64,000 nt of DNA, from assembly GCA_014621405.1 (NCBI GenBank), contig JAANBC010000018.1, positions 62,001 to 126,000 on the forward strand, read 5' to 3'. Numbering within the stretch: position 1 is the first letter of the stretch; each line of letters starts with the position of its first letter. This stretch comes from Stylonectria norvegica (Eukaryota; Ascomycota; Sordariomycetes; Hypocreales; Nectriaceae). A program made the position numbers and the translations under genes. This document shows positions 11,118 to 20,552 of this stretch, piece after piece. The notes beneath the pieces are model-generated. The model searched no databases and was not told the DNA's origin. It saw only the letters and a list, made by a program, of their open reading frames with translations.

Positions 11118-11575
11118 TTATATCTTATCAAACCCCAATTTACTCACTTGCCGATTATCCTCTACTAAACAATTATGCACGAAAATGTGGAACAAAGAAC
11201 GACGTGCTTCGGACCTATCCGAGTCTGGGTAGGCCAATGTATTCTTCAAATGATGCACCATTAGCACCTTGACCGCCAAGGCCAGTACCTCTGGGTATTG
11301 GTTTCCTGCTGCATGCCATCGGACCGAGTTCTCCCATGCACGTAAAGCTCTGTGAGCGTGTATGTGAGCATCATCTTCGAGATCATCAGGATCGCAGTCG
11401 AACGCTGAAGGAGTGAGCAACGCGGGTTGATAAGCGCTTTGGGTTAGAACGTACCGGCGGGAAACTCGAGGCTGGGGATCCGGATGCAGAGGTTGAGAAA
11501 GGAGCGACCCTCAGTTATACCTTCGTTCTTAGCGACGAGGATGGCCTGCTCAGCATATTGACTTTGGTAGGGCAT
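11118..11575 (-). CDS. Small orphan protein A of a tandem family
   Basis: Two exons, 11575-11455 and 11404-11118, coding 135 aa. The phase-1 intron has a GTACGT donor and TTCAG acceptor. I do not recognise the family. Exon 1 ends in a motif FLNLCIRIPSLEFP just before the intron. Exon 2 carries W....RWHAAG, then VLMVHHLKNT, and ends KLGFDKI. Gene B, 345 bp upstream, has matching elements at the same relative places with the intron in the same phase, so the pair are duplicates. A TATA-like element (CCATATAAAG) lies near 11616-11625, about 45 bp before the ATG. No signal peptide or membrane helix; probably a small cytosolic or nuclear protein. Confidence 0.65.
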
Positions 11576-11919
11576 TGTGTATCGATAAGTGGTGATAGCT
11601 GCGGTGATTGTAGGCACTTTATATGGTTGTACTACAGGCGTGAAGGATGTGTTGAATGTCAATGAGGCTACCCAGGTGTGAGTTGGGCTTATGTATCTAG
11701 TTCCGTACTCCTCTGGAGGAGTGACTGGCTGTTTGTACCGGCTGTGAAATAGATGCGTAGGTGGTGACGAGATGCAGTTAGCAAACAGGGCATCACAATG
11801 TGCTTCGGCTGCTTTGTGTATCACGGCTTGAGTCAAGGATGTAATTGAGTCACAGTCTGGAATACTTGACGAGTTGGTCTATATTGCCTGGGTTCCGATG
11901 CACCCGCTACTTATAGTCT

Positions 11920-12371
11920 CTATATCTTTTGGACCCCCATCTTTTTCAGCTCAGAAAGCTCCAGTAGGCGATCATGCAAAAATTTATAGAAAATGATATC
12001 CTCCCTCGCTTGAGGGGGTATCTTATCGATGGTGCGTTTCAAGGTGCGCAACACTAACAGCATGGCCGTCAGCTCCAATATCTCGTGGTCGCCAAGATGT
12101 CCAGCTACATGCCATTTTATACGCGCTCTCCATGCATCAGCTTCCATGTAAGCAAGATCGAAAAGCATCCTGAAGTCTGTGCCTGGTGAAAACGCTACGA
12201 GGGTTAGCTACAGTAGTTGAGAGGAGTAGGAGCTGTAGGATACGCACGGCCAGTGTAATTGACGTTGGGGATCCGGATACAGTAGTTTAGAAAACCAACG
12301 CTATCGTCAATAGTCGCTTTTTGGTCGACTATGATGCCCTGTGGGGGATATACACCGTGTGGGATATACAT
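11920..12371 (-). CDS. Small orphan protein B of a tandem family
   Basis: Two exons, 12371-12248 and 12182-11920, coding 128 aa. The phase-1 intron has a GTGCGT donor and CACCAG acceptor. Exon 1 ends with the family motif FLNYCIRIPNVNYTG. Exon 2 aligns with gene A by eye: W....KWHVAGH, a helical stretch LLVLRTLKRT, and the end KMGVQKI. Upstream sequence is also shared with gene A in the same order: a GTGACTGRCTGTTTGTA block, ATCACGGCTT, GGATGTAA and GAGTCACRGTC. The duplication therefore included the promoter. Function unknown. Confidence 0.65.
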
Positions 12372-13050
12372 TGTGTTGTTGCTTATGGTAAGGGATGTTT
12401 GTGTTGCTTGTGTTGAAGGTATTGTTCATATAGACTAGATTTCTGTCATGGGAGTAGACTTGAGTGGGGTAGTCTACCAGAGGGGCTGTAGGGGGTCTTT
12501 GTAGTTGCGCATTGTTGATGTGACTGACTGTTTGTAGTAATTCTGATGTAGATGGTAGGTAGTATCTAGATACAAACATACAAACACCGCGCTTGTGCTT
12601 CGCGGTGCATCACGGCTTCACGGAGCAGTGGATGTAACACACACTTGCCGTTGAGTCACGGTCGTTCCTTTGACGAGTTTGCTACGTCTCACTGGCTGTA
12701 AATGCTATATGGGTGATCCTTGGAAGGAGAGGCAAGGCTGAAGAAACGGTGAAGCCATCACCAGCAAGCCTTACCACTCGCCACCACCATCAACATCAGC
12801 AACCCCCTCTTCGCCATCAGTATTCACCATCAGAACCTCATTCCTCAGTAATATCATCCAACCTCTTCGTCCAGCCCTTTTCCTTCCCTCCCCACCGACA
12901 CACTCGCCATCCCCGCCACGCTCAACGCATCACCCTTCTCAGCATGAACCCCCACTATCAGCATATCCCACACACTCAAATCCAACTCTCCAGCCTCGAA
13001 TCTCACCAATAGCCTGCGATGCGTCTCCTCCGAGTCTCCCACTATACCTC
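12372..13050. other. Promoter of orphan gene B and 3' side of orphan gene C
   Basis: The 12500-12665 part holds blocks repeated from the gene A promoter. The 12854-13050 part contains an open minus-strand frame (LVRFEAGELDLSVWDML and onward) in a different frame from the gene C ending; it could be a further gene C exon if an intron near 13050-13090 exists, but I found no clear splice pair. Confidence 0.4.
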
Positions 13051-13472
13051 TCAGTAAGCTCTCGGGACGGTGGCAGTATAACACCTACACGCATTGCCCA
13101 TGGCCTCCCTGGCCGCCTCGTAAAATCGCGCTTGTTTCCATTGGTGGCTCTGCTTAGCCCTCCATGCGAGCAAGCTAGCACGTTGGATGGTGAGGGCGGT
13201 ACAGGCTCTCCAGGCCTCCATATGGAATGGTTCGCGGGATAGGCGGTCGGTCATGGCGAGGGCCCAGGAATGGGCGAGGGAGCCGACGAGGGAGTCGATG
13301 GCGTGGTCATCTAGGGAGTCGCCATTTGCTGGGATGTTAGTCTGAGTATGTATGGAGATAGATGAGAGCCGAAGTTACCGGGCCAGGTGATGAAGGGGAT
13401 GCAGAGGGAGACGTTGAGTTCTCCTGCTGCCGGGTCAAGGTGGTTCTCGTACACGATGATTTTGGAGGACAT
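13051..13472 (-). CDS. Small orphan protein C, probable divergent family member
   Basis: Two exons, 13472-13379 and 13328-13051, coding 123 aa. The phase-1 intron has a GTAACT donor, CTAAC branch site and CCCAG acceptor. Exon 1 ends ELNVSLCIPFITWP, which resembles the FLNxCIRIP motif that ends exon 1 of genes A and B. Exon 2 is helical with several Trp (AHSWALAM, MEAWRAC, AWRAKQSHQW) and diverges at the C-terminus. Same strand, same exon/intron layout and same intron phase support a common origin, but the similarity is weak. The C-terminus could differ if a second intron is used. Function unknown. Confidence 0.5.
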
Positions 13473-13877
13473 TGTAGGTGATATATTGATGATGTGTCGA
13501 TGCTGGGCTGCGTCTCGGTTCAGGTATAATGATGGTAGCAGAAGTCTTTTGCTATGGTCCCGGATGAGGCGTCGAAATCGTGAATGATGATGACTAGTAG
13601 TGTTCTTCGGAGCACCGGAGTCGACGTTGTGAAAGGCGGTTAATGTAGCAAGTGAGATTCTTCAGAATATCTTGGAGAGTAGCCAAGACCTTCCGTCTCA
13701 CGAGATGGCAACCTATGTGTTAAAAAGCTTCTTTGAGGTTGAGAGACGGCAACTCGCAGAAGACAAGCTTCTTGAAGCAATAAGACGGAGAAAGCAATGC
13801 AAACGTTGTTTGATAGTCAAGCATCGAACAAGGCAATCAACACCTCTTACAACTCCAACAATACTAACACCATCAAC

Positions 13878-14283
13878 ATGCCAAACGTCTACCAAACACC
13901 TTTCAAACTACTCAACGTCCCCTCCCTCATGCCCAGGCCGAACCGGATCCAGAACCTCATACGGAGAGAGTAAGAAGATGGAGATAAATGACAAGAGGGC
14001 AAGACAAGGACATTTCTAGGCAGGCAGGGATGAGGATGGTGATGGTGAAGCGGATACCCCCAGTGTGACCGTCCTCAGTACAAAGGCGGCCATAGGGGAC
14101 ATGGTCGTGGTGATGGAAGTAGGGCGTCGACTCGAGGTTATTCAGCAGGGGTTTCAAGGTGCTCCGTCTTCGAGCGTAGTGCGACGTCGATGGAGACAAG
14201 TCCAGATCCTAAGAGATCAAAAATTGTATCAGGTGCTTGAGGTGTTAGTTGATGATTGTACCGAGTGCTTAAGTCGTCGTTAG
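13878..14283 (+). CDS. Possible small two-exon orphan protein D
   Basis: Tentative model: exons 13878-13969 and 14028-14283, 115 aa. The donor is GTAAGA and the acceptor is the last of three closely spaced AGs (CTAG-GCAG-GCAG); only that one keeps frame. Exon 1 reads MPNVYQTPFKLLNVP; exon 2 starts acidic (DEDGDGEADTP) and continues into a charged helical stretch ending CTECLSRR. It is divergent to gene C. Size and two-exon layout echo genes A-C, but I see no firm sequence similarity. Confidence 0.35.
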
Positions 14284-14430
14284 TTGACGATGAGGCTCGA
14301 ATGTCCAACAAGAAATGATACCACTATGATAGATAAGCTTGCAATATAACTGTCATAAATGTAAGACCCAACGCGAGATGCAAGAAACCTATATGCAAAA
14401 ATCACAACCACCACCTAGACGGACTTGCTG

Positions 14431-16989
14431 TCAATGAAACTCAGCCTCTACCCTTCCATACCTCACCCCATCCACCTTGAGCTCAAAGCCCAACCCAGCA
14501 CTATCCACAATCATCTCCAGCGTAAAGTCGAGGTTATCAAACTCGACGCCTCTCGTCGTCGTCAACCGCGTAAACAAGCTCCTCGGCACGGCGTTGAGGT
14601 CCGTCGTCAGTGTACATACGTGGATGAGATCTCGCGTGTATGCCACTGGTGGTTCGTCGGCGTCACAAGCGATGAGATCGTCCGTCACAATGAGGGATTG
14701 CCCGGGTCGGAAGTTTCGCGTGTAGTGAAAGGCAATGGGTGATAGGGGAGAGAGGGCCTCACCCTGCTGCGTGTTAGAACTGGTTACATCGGTGACCGTT
14801 GATGGGAGAAACGTACCTTTGCAATATGCCATTGCATCCTATCGGAAACCATCCATCGCTCCCACAAAGGAGACCAGTATCGTTCACTGACGGAATGTTT
14901 CTCCTCGTCGTATACTGTCGCGTATGATGTGCCGTAGTGCATCCTCGACTTCCTCGAAATGACCATGTTACCTTCTAATCCTCGAAGAACTGCACCTCGC
15001 ACCACAGCAGTCCACGCGTACACCGGTTGCATGACCTCGATGGATCCCGTTTCGATAATTGCGTTTGTGTTTGCGTGGGTTGGCCGCTCGCTATACGGAG
15101 GAGGAGCCGCACTGGTGAAATGAGCCTTCAGTCGACGATAGAGATAATCGCTTTGGCCAAAGCCTCCAACTAGAACGATGCCGGATACGATACCGCCCTT
15201 GGATCGGAGGCCCTCGACTTGACCTTGAACGAGATCACAGACTTCCTTGACAACCGGCTCAAAGATGTCCTTGACCTGATCGGCCGCCATGACCAAGAAA
15301 CCCGAGTCGAGGCCAGCCTCTTCATCATCCGGAAGTCCAGGAAACCTAAAACGTCAGCAGGGTCTTCGGGAAGGTTATGGGGTCAACTTACGGTACATTG
15401 ACCTCTTGATGCTCATCCTCGTTAAAGTTGCGCTTGACAAACTCTTCAAAGTAGCGAAGTCCCATTTGCCACGTCTTTCCCTTTTTAAGTTTCATCTCAT
15501 CGAATCGACTCTGTCCCAAGCGCCCCCGAACATGCTCTTCGAAGCGATAGTTAAGAAAGGCACTTCCGCAGAGGCCACCAGTACCCACAGCTGATTCCTC
15601 TACTCGCAGTGGCTTTAAGGACATGATTTGGTAGGCAATCAGACTGTATATGTTAGTAGAGCTTCACTTCATGGCAGTGGACGGAAGAAACATACTCGAC
15701 AGTGCCTCCACCTGCATCGCAGACGATAAAGTTGTCACCCACGTTGAGATGATTTGGTTGAATGGCCTTAAGAGTATACACCGCGGCAGCTTCGGGCTCA
15801 CTAATCATTTGAATCTCGGATTTACTTCCCATTCCAGCTCGCTCAGCAGCTTGAAGCGTCGTATTCTTGGCGGCATCGCTCCACACGGCCGGGCAAGTCA
15901 AGACGAACTCGACCTTTGTAGACGCCATGAAGGATTCGCCATAGCGACGAGTCAAGGTATCCATTGTATGCTTGTAAATCTGTGTCAGGTAATCGCTCAC
16001 GGCGTCGACAACATTCTTGTTGAAGCGTTTGAGCTGTGCGGCCGTGTCCAGTGGGCTCACGTAGAATGGTAGTTTTTGGGATCGATCAAGGAAGAGCTTG
16101 ATGCAGCGTAGACGAGATTCCTCGGGCTTGAATTGAAATCCCCATCTGGCTGTTGGCTCCGAGTTGGGAGGGGCGTTGGGTGGAAAGTCGTAGGCGATTT
16201 CGGTTGGGACCTTGTCCGAGGTGATGCCATTTCCGCCGGGCCACGTCTTGATGATTTCAATGTCATCGGGATTGGTGGTGTAGACGGCAGCGACCCTGTG
16301 TTGTTAGCATCTGATCACAAGTATTCCTTTGAAGACCAACGTCACCGAGATCAACATCGGTCTCAAGCGCGTTAATCAACATCACTCACCCTGAAAAGGT
16401 AGTCCCAAAATCCACACCCACAATCAGTCGGTCGCTAATGGGAGGCTGTTCCCCCGGAGGTTCTCTAACTGGTCCATTAATGGCTTCGGTGAGCTCGGGG
16501 GTGTATAACTGGTGAAGTAGTTCCGGCTCTCCTGATTGCGCCGACTAGTGCTGGAGCGAACCGGGAGGTTGAGGTTCATGATCAATGGTGTCTCGTGTGT
16601 CGTCTCACGCCGCATAAGCTGCTACCATGGTTTTCCACCAAGTTTCTGAGAAGCAATGGTCCGAGTAAAGAGGAGCCAGAAGTCCACCGCGTCTCCAAAG
16701 TGAGATGAGTCTTGAGATGATGTACGAGAAGCGCTGATGGTTGACGTCTCACTGAGTCGACATTGCGCTTCGTCTTATTGAGGCAGCCTTGGCAGCACCC
16801 GCTATCGGCCCGTGTCCGTTGACTCGCCTGCAAGAGATGGGTCAAGATGAAGCCAGTCAACAACAGTGTCGTGGTAGCTTCGTTGTTGCGTCCGTGTCTT
16901 TCTGAGCCCTTTCGGCGATCCTTCTGTTGCCTAAGAGTAGCCTGCTCAGCCTTCCCATCCATGCTAGGGTCGTCCGAAAGGCAGGTCAT
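14431..16989 (-). CDS. Hsp70-like ATPase (HSPA12-type actin-fold protein)
   Basis: Predicted ATPase with an Hsp70/actin fold but without a standard Hsp70 substrate-binding domain; filamentous fungi have many. Well supported exons: 16544-16390, 16295-15696, 15643-15392, 15345-14817 and 14766-14431. Nucleotide-binding motifs are present: phosphate-1 VGVDFGTTFSG, phosphate-2 CDAGGGTVD, and adenosine loop IVLVGGFGQSDYL. ISEPEAAAVYTL lies between them. The 5' end is uncertain. An in-frame upstream exon 16989-16609 joins through a 64-bp GTGAGA..CTAG intron to give 750 aa, but its low-complexity sequence may be leader. The last intron ends in GCAGCAG, so splicing can include or skip one Gln. It may bind clients or signal peptides; no partner is evident here. 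Confidence 0.82.
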
Positions 16990-18037
16990 CTTCGTCGAGT
17001 CAGCTCACGTGACCATCATTCCACCACTAACAGATGGTTATAACGCCTACAGCAAGACTGTCAAGTACATCTCGATTATAATATTTCAATTCGTTATTCC
17101 AGTGCGATAAAGTTTATTTACATAGGTAAGGTATCCAGTGAGGTGACATTGACCTCCGTACCATGCCATCCCCCCTGCTTATTAGGTAGCATTAAATCAG
17201 CGCCTCGACAAGACTCAACCTCACGATCTAGACTAGACGATGAATCTGCGCCTCTTTCGATAGGACCATCAACATTCTTCAATCATACGTCTCTCCTCTT
17301 TCTAAACGCCACCAATATCCTCATGGCATGTTACAAATCATCATCTCATCTCACAAACTCCTCCAAAAGTGGCACCACAAGAAGTGTTTGTACTGACCAT
17401 TGTCAAACGAGATTGATTATGTACCGTAGTCGGCCATTATATTTCAAACTATTCAGTCCGGCATCCTGGCCTTGGACTCCCATCTAAACGCATAAAGAGA
17501 CTGATAATATGTTCGCTGATTTTTTTACAATATTCAACATAATCAAAGCTTGGACAATACCTCCCTTCCTCAACACCGGAGGAGTCCTGTTTGACCATTT
17601 TTTGCAATAAAATAGAAAACAAGGTTGATCATGGTCAACCCAGACACCATTTACTCCTTCCTGTCCTCTTGTATAACAAATGAAAAGATGGTTCAGTAAA
17701 GTGCGATGTTCGCTTTCGGCATCTCGTAGTTGCGCTTCGCCTGTCTCGGTCTATATGGGGTATTTGATACTCAAGGCGTCTCAAAACTCGAATGAAAGAA
17801 TAACAAAAGAGATAAATGATCAGATCAAGGCGAGGATGTAAGCTCGCCAAGTCGCTGATTCGAATGAAAAAAATCCGAGTCAATAATGAGAGTAGCATCT
17901 CGGACCAATACCAAAACACCGTGACTATGTAAAATAAACCAAAGACTTTTTACGCCAAACGCGATTTCGATGTGTCGGTTTCAAACCGTGTGAATTTTCG
18001 AGGGAAGATTTGTGTCGATGAACCGTGGTCAACCGTG
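16990..18037. other. Intergenic region downstream of the kinase
   Basis: One kilobase between the Hsp70-like gene and the kinase stop codon. It is moderately AT-rich and has only short unsupported ORFs. I see no gene, RNA or repeat. Confidence 0.5.
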
Positions 18038-20441
18038 CTAGAATCGCTGACCGGCAGCCCAAATACTTGCTGCTGCCGATGCGGCCCATTCGCTCTCCTC
18101 ATATGGAGGCGTTGGCCATTTGTATTGCCCCTCAGCCTTTCTATGTAAGTCGAGAGGCTTGGGTGTGATGGCTTCTTGACTGTCGGAAAAAAGTACCTGA
18201 TTTCCGTTGGCCGAGGGAGATGGGGTGGGATAAGGGTTAGCCAAACCCAAATTGCTGGCTGATTGACGTAGTGGCTTGCCGACACTCCTCTCCATTCGGT
18301 TCATGGACCTTTGAGCTGACATGGCCTCGTCTAATAGCTCGTCCTCTTCATCAGGAGCCTCATATTGCTGTACTCCTTGCGCAGCTTGAGCTCTTCGTGT
18401 TCGACTGGAAATAGGTCCGGTTCTAGCGGCACCAATCAAGTTGTCGACAGATCGGGTATGGTGCTGAGGTAGGGAGTGGTGACGCTTGAGAGTGCTACTG
18501 GGGGAAACCTGATGGCTTGGTGGGACAGGCGGGCGGGCGTCCAAGCTATTCTGCACATCACGGAGCGCTCGGTCGAGGGATTCGTAAACCTCCGAGTTCA
18601 CCGCTGGCACTTGGGATTGCTGCTGGTCAATCATCATGGATGATCGGTTGCTACTGTTCCAGGGTCCACAGCCGGCCTGAGCCTCAATGTCATCGTATGA
18701 TGGTGAAACAGGGGTCTGGTGTCGACCCGAAAATCGCCTAGCTCGTTTTCGTAAATGTGAGAAGAAGGATTCCTTCTGACCGCTTGGGGGCGATGCGAGT
18801 CCCGTACCGCCACCGTTAAGGGCACGTTCGGCTTGCTGGCGGTGCATCTCGGCGTAGTTGTTGGTGCTCGATGCGACAGACAGTTGTCGGCCAATCTTCT
18901 TGGACTTCTCCTGGTCATGTCCATTAGCGTAAAGGTCGTCGTACCCGTGGTTCGCTCGGGCATTTACAGCATCGGAGACTGGCGAGATCGGTCGGATCGT
19001 AGGCAGAATCGGCATCGGGGCCACGTTGGATGGACCGTTTGTCCAAGTCGTTCGCTTTCCAGCAGCGGGACGCTGTTTGATGGTCGAGGTGACTTCCGTC
19101 GTTGATATGGCGTGCACAAGGGGTGCCGGTCGGGGTGCGATGGTCTCCTTGGTTTGGGCCTGTACTGCGGCCTCGGGAATGTCTGCACGGCCGATGAGAG
19201 ACTTGCGGAACCATGATTGTTTTGATGAGGTTGGCGTGGAAGTGTTTGAATCTTTGCCGCGGCCCAAGTCTGATTGTTTTCGTCCGAGAATTCTCGATGC
19301 CGAAGACTTTGGTCTCATGGGATCAACGGCATCCATAAAGTAATCGTGAGCGAGAGCCTGGGAAGAGTTCGGTCGGTTTTTGGGATCCCACATCAAGCAC
19401 CAGGTGACAAAGTGGCTCAACTCTCGTGGCCACTGTGGTACTTGTAGAATGGTGTCCATGGCGTGGGGAGCCATTTTGGGGAACGAGAAGCCCAGCTTTC
19501 CTGCCAGTCTCGTGCCCTCCCTCCAGTCTCCTCCGCCGACGCGAACTCCAGATTTGTTATACCAGTTCCCGGGGCTTCCCATAATTTCACACACTCGCCA
19601 AACTTGATCAACTTCGTTTCCACCAGGGAACAGTGGCTTCAGCGTGGCAATTTCAACAGCCATGGCTCCGACAGCCCAAATATCCACGGGCGCAGAGTAC
19701 TCCCCAGCTCGTAGAAGAACTTCCGGGGCACGGTACCACCTCGTTGATACGTAGGTGGTGTACGGTAGTTTTGAGAAAGTCTCTCGAGCGAGACCAAAAT
19801 CGGCAATCTTGACGGTGTAATTCGGAGGAGTCGAAGGAGGAGTGACAAGAGCTGAGTAACGTCGGAAAGAGTTGTTGGTTTCATGGTGTGACGAGGTCGA
19901 GACGAGGATGTTTTCGGGTTTGATGTCGCGATGAAAGAAGTGATGCGAGTGGATGTGTTCGAGTCCTTGCATGATTTGAAAGAGGATACTCTTGACGCTG
20001 GCGTTATCGAGGCACTTGTGGTCTCTGGCCTTCATCAACTGGTACAAGTTTCCCTCCATGTACTCCATGGCGATGTGTAGCTTTTTGGTGAAGGGGTCGA
20101 GAAAGATGTCGAGGGCGGGAACGAGATGAGGATGTGTCGGTAGGGTGCGTAGGAAGACGACTTCGCGAAGTTCCAAACAGGGGGTGAAGGACTCGAACGT
20201 CTTCTTCATCGTCTTTATGGCCACCTAATAACGGTTAGAAATCATCGCGCAGCAACAGTTGGTCGGTCCAACTTACCACAGTTCCTCGTCGAGCAACATT
20301 GGCACCAGCTGTCCGGACTCTACCCAAGACAACGCTACCAAAGCTACCATCACCAATTTCTTTTAGAACCTCGAATCGATCCTCGAGAGCGACGTGGTTT
20401 CCAGAGGACCCCCGATGGGTTAAATCAGTGGCGACGGTCAT
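18038..20441 (-). CDS. ime2: Ime2/MAK-type CMGC protein kinase
   Basis: Serine/threonine kinase of the RCK group (yeast Ime2, Aspergillus ImeB, Neurospora IME-2), which controls sexual development and light or nutrient responses in fungi. Exons 20441-20277 and 20224-18038 give 783 aa; the intron (GTAAGT..ATTAG) falls just before VAIK. Motifs in order: glycine loop GDGSFGSV, ATP lysine in VAIKTMKK, MEYMEGNLYQLMK typical of this group, HRDIKPENIL, DFG, a T-x-Y activation motif in YTTYVSTRWYRAPE, and APVDIWAVGAM. The C-terminal 400 residues are low-complexity and Ser/Pro-rich, likely regulatory. A 55-bp intron (20552-20498) with perfect signals lies in the leader, so transcription starts upstream of 20560. 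Confidence 0.9.
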
Positions 20442-20497
20442 GTTGACGATAGAACAAAGCTCTGGCTCGAATGATGGTATGCTCCAAAGCAGATATC

Positions 20498-20552
20498 CTA
20501 GGTGGACAGTTAGGATTGACGATTTAATGGTCAACATTGACCAATCCCATAC
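20498..20552 (-). other. Probable intron in the kinase 5' leader
   Basis: A GTATGG donor, CTAAC branch site and CCACCTAG acceptor on the minus strand lie 57-111 bp before the kinase ATG. The upstream leader cannot extend the coding frame, because a stop (TAG) falls at the donor. Confidence 0.6.

Noticed and set aside
15650..16072. Long plus-strand frames opposite the Hsp70-like gene
   Set aside because: They are shadows of the minus-strand coding exon, whose Hsp70 motifs are clear.
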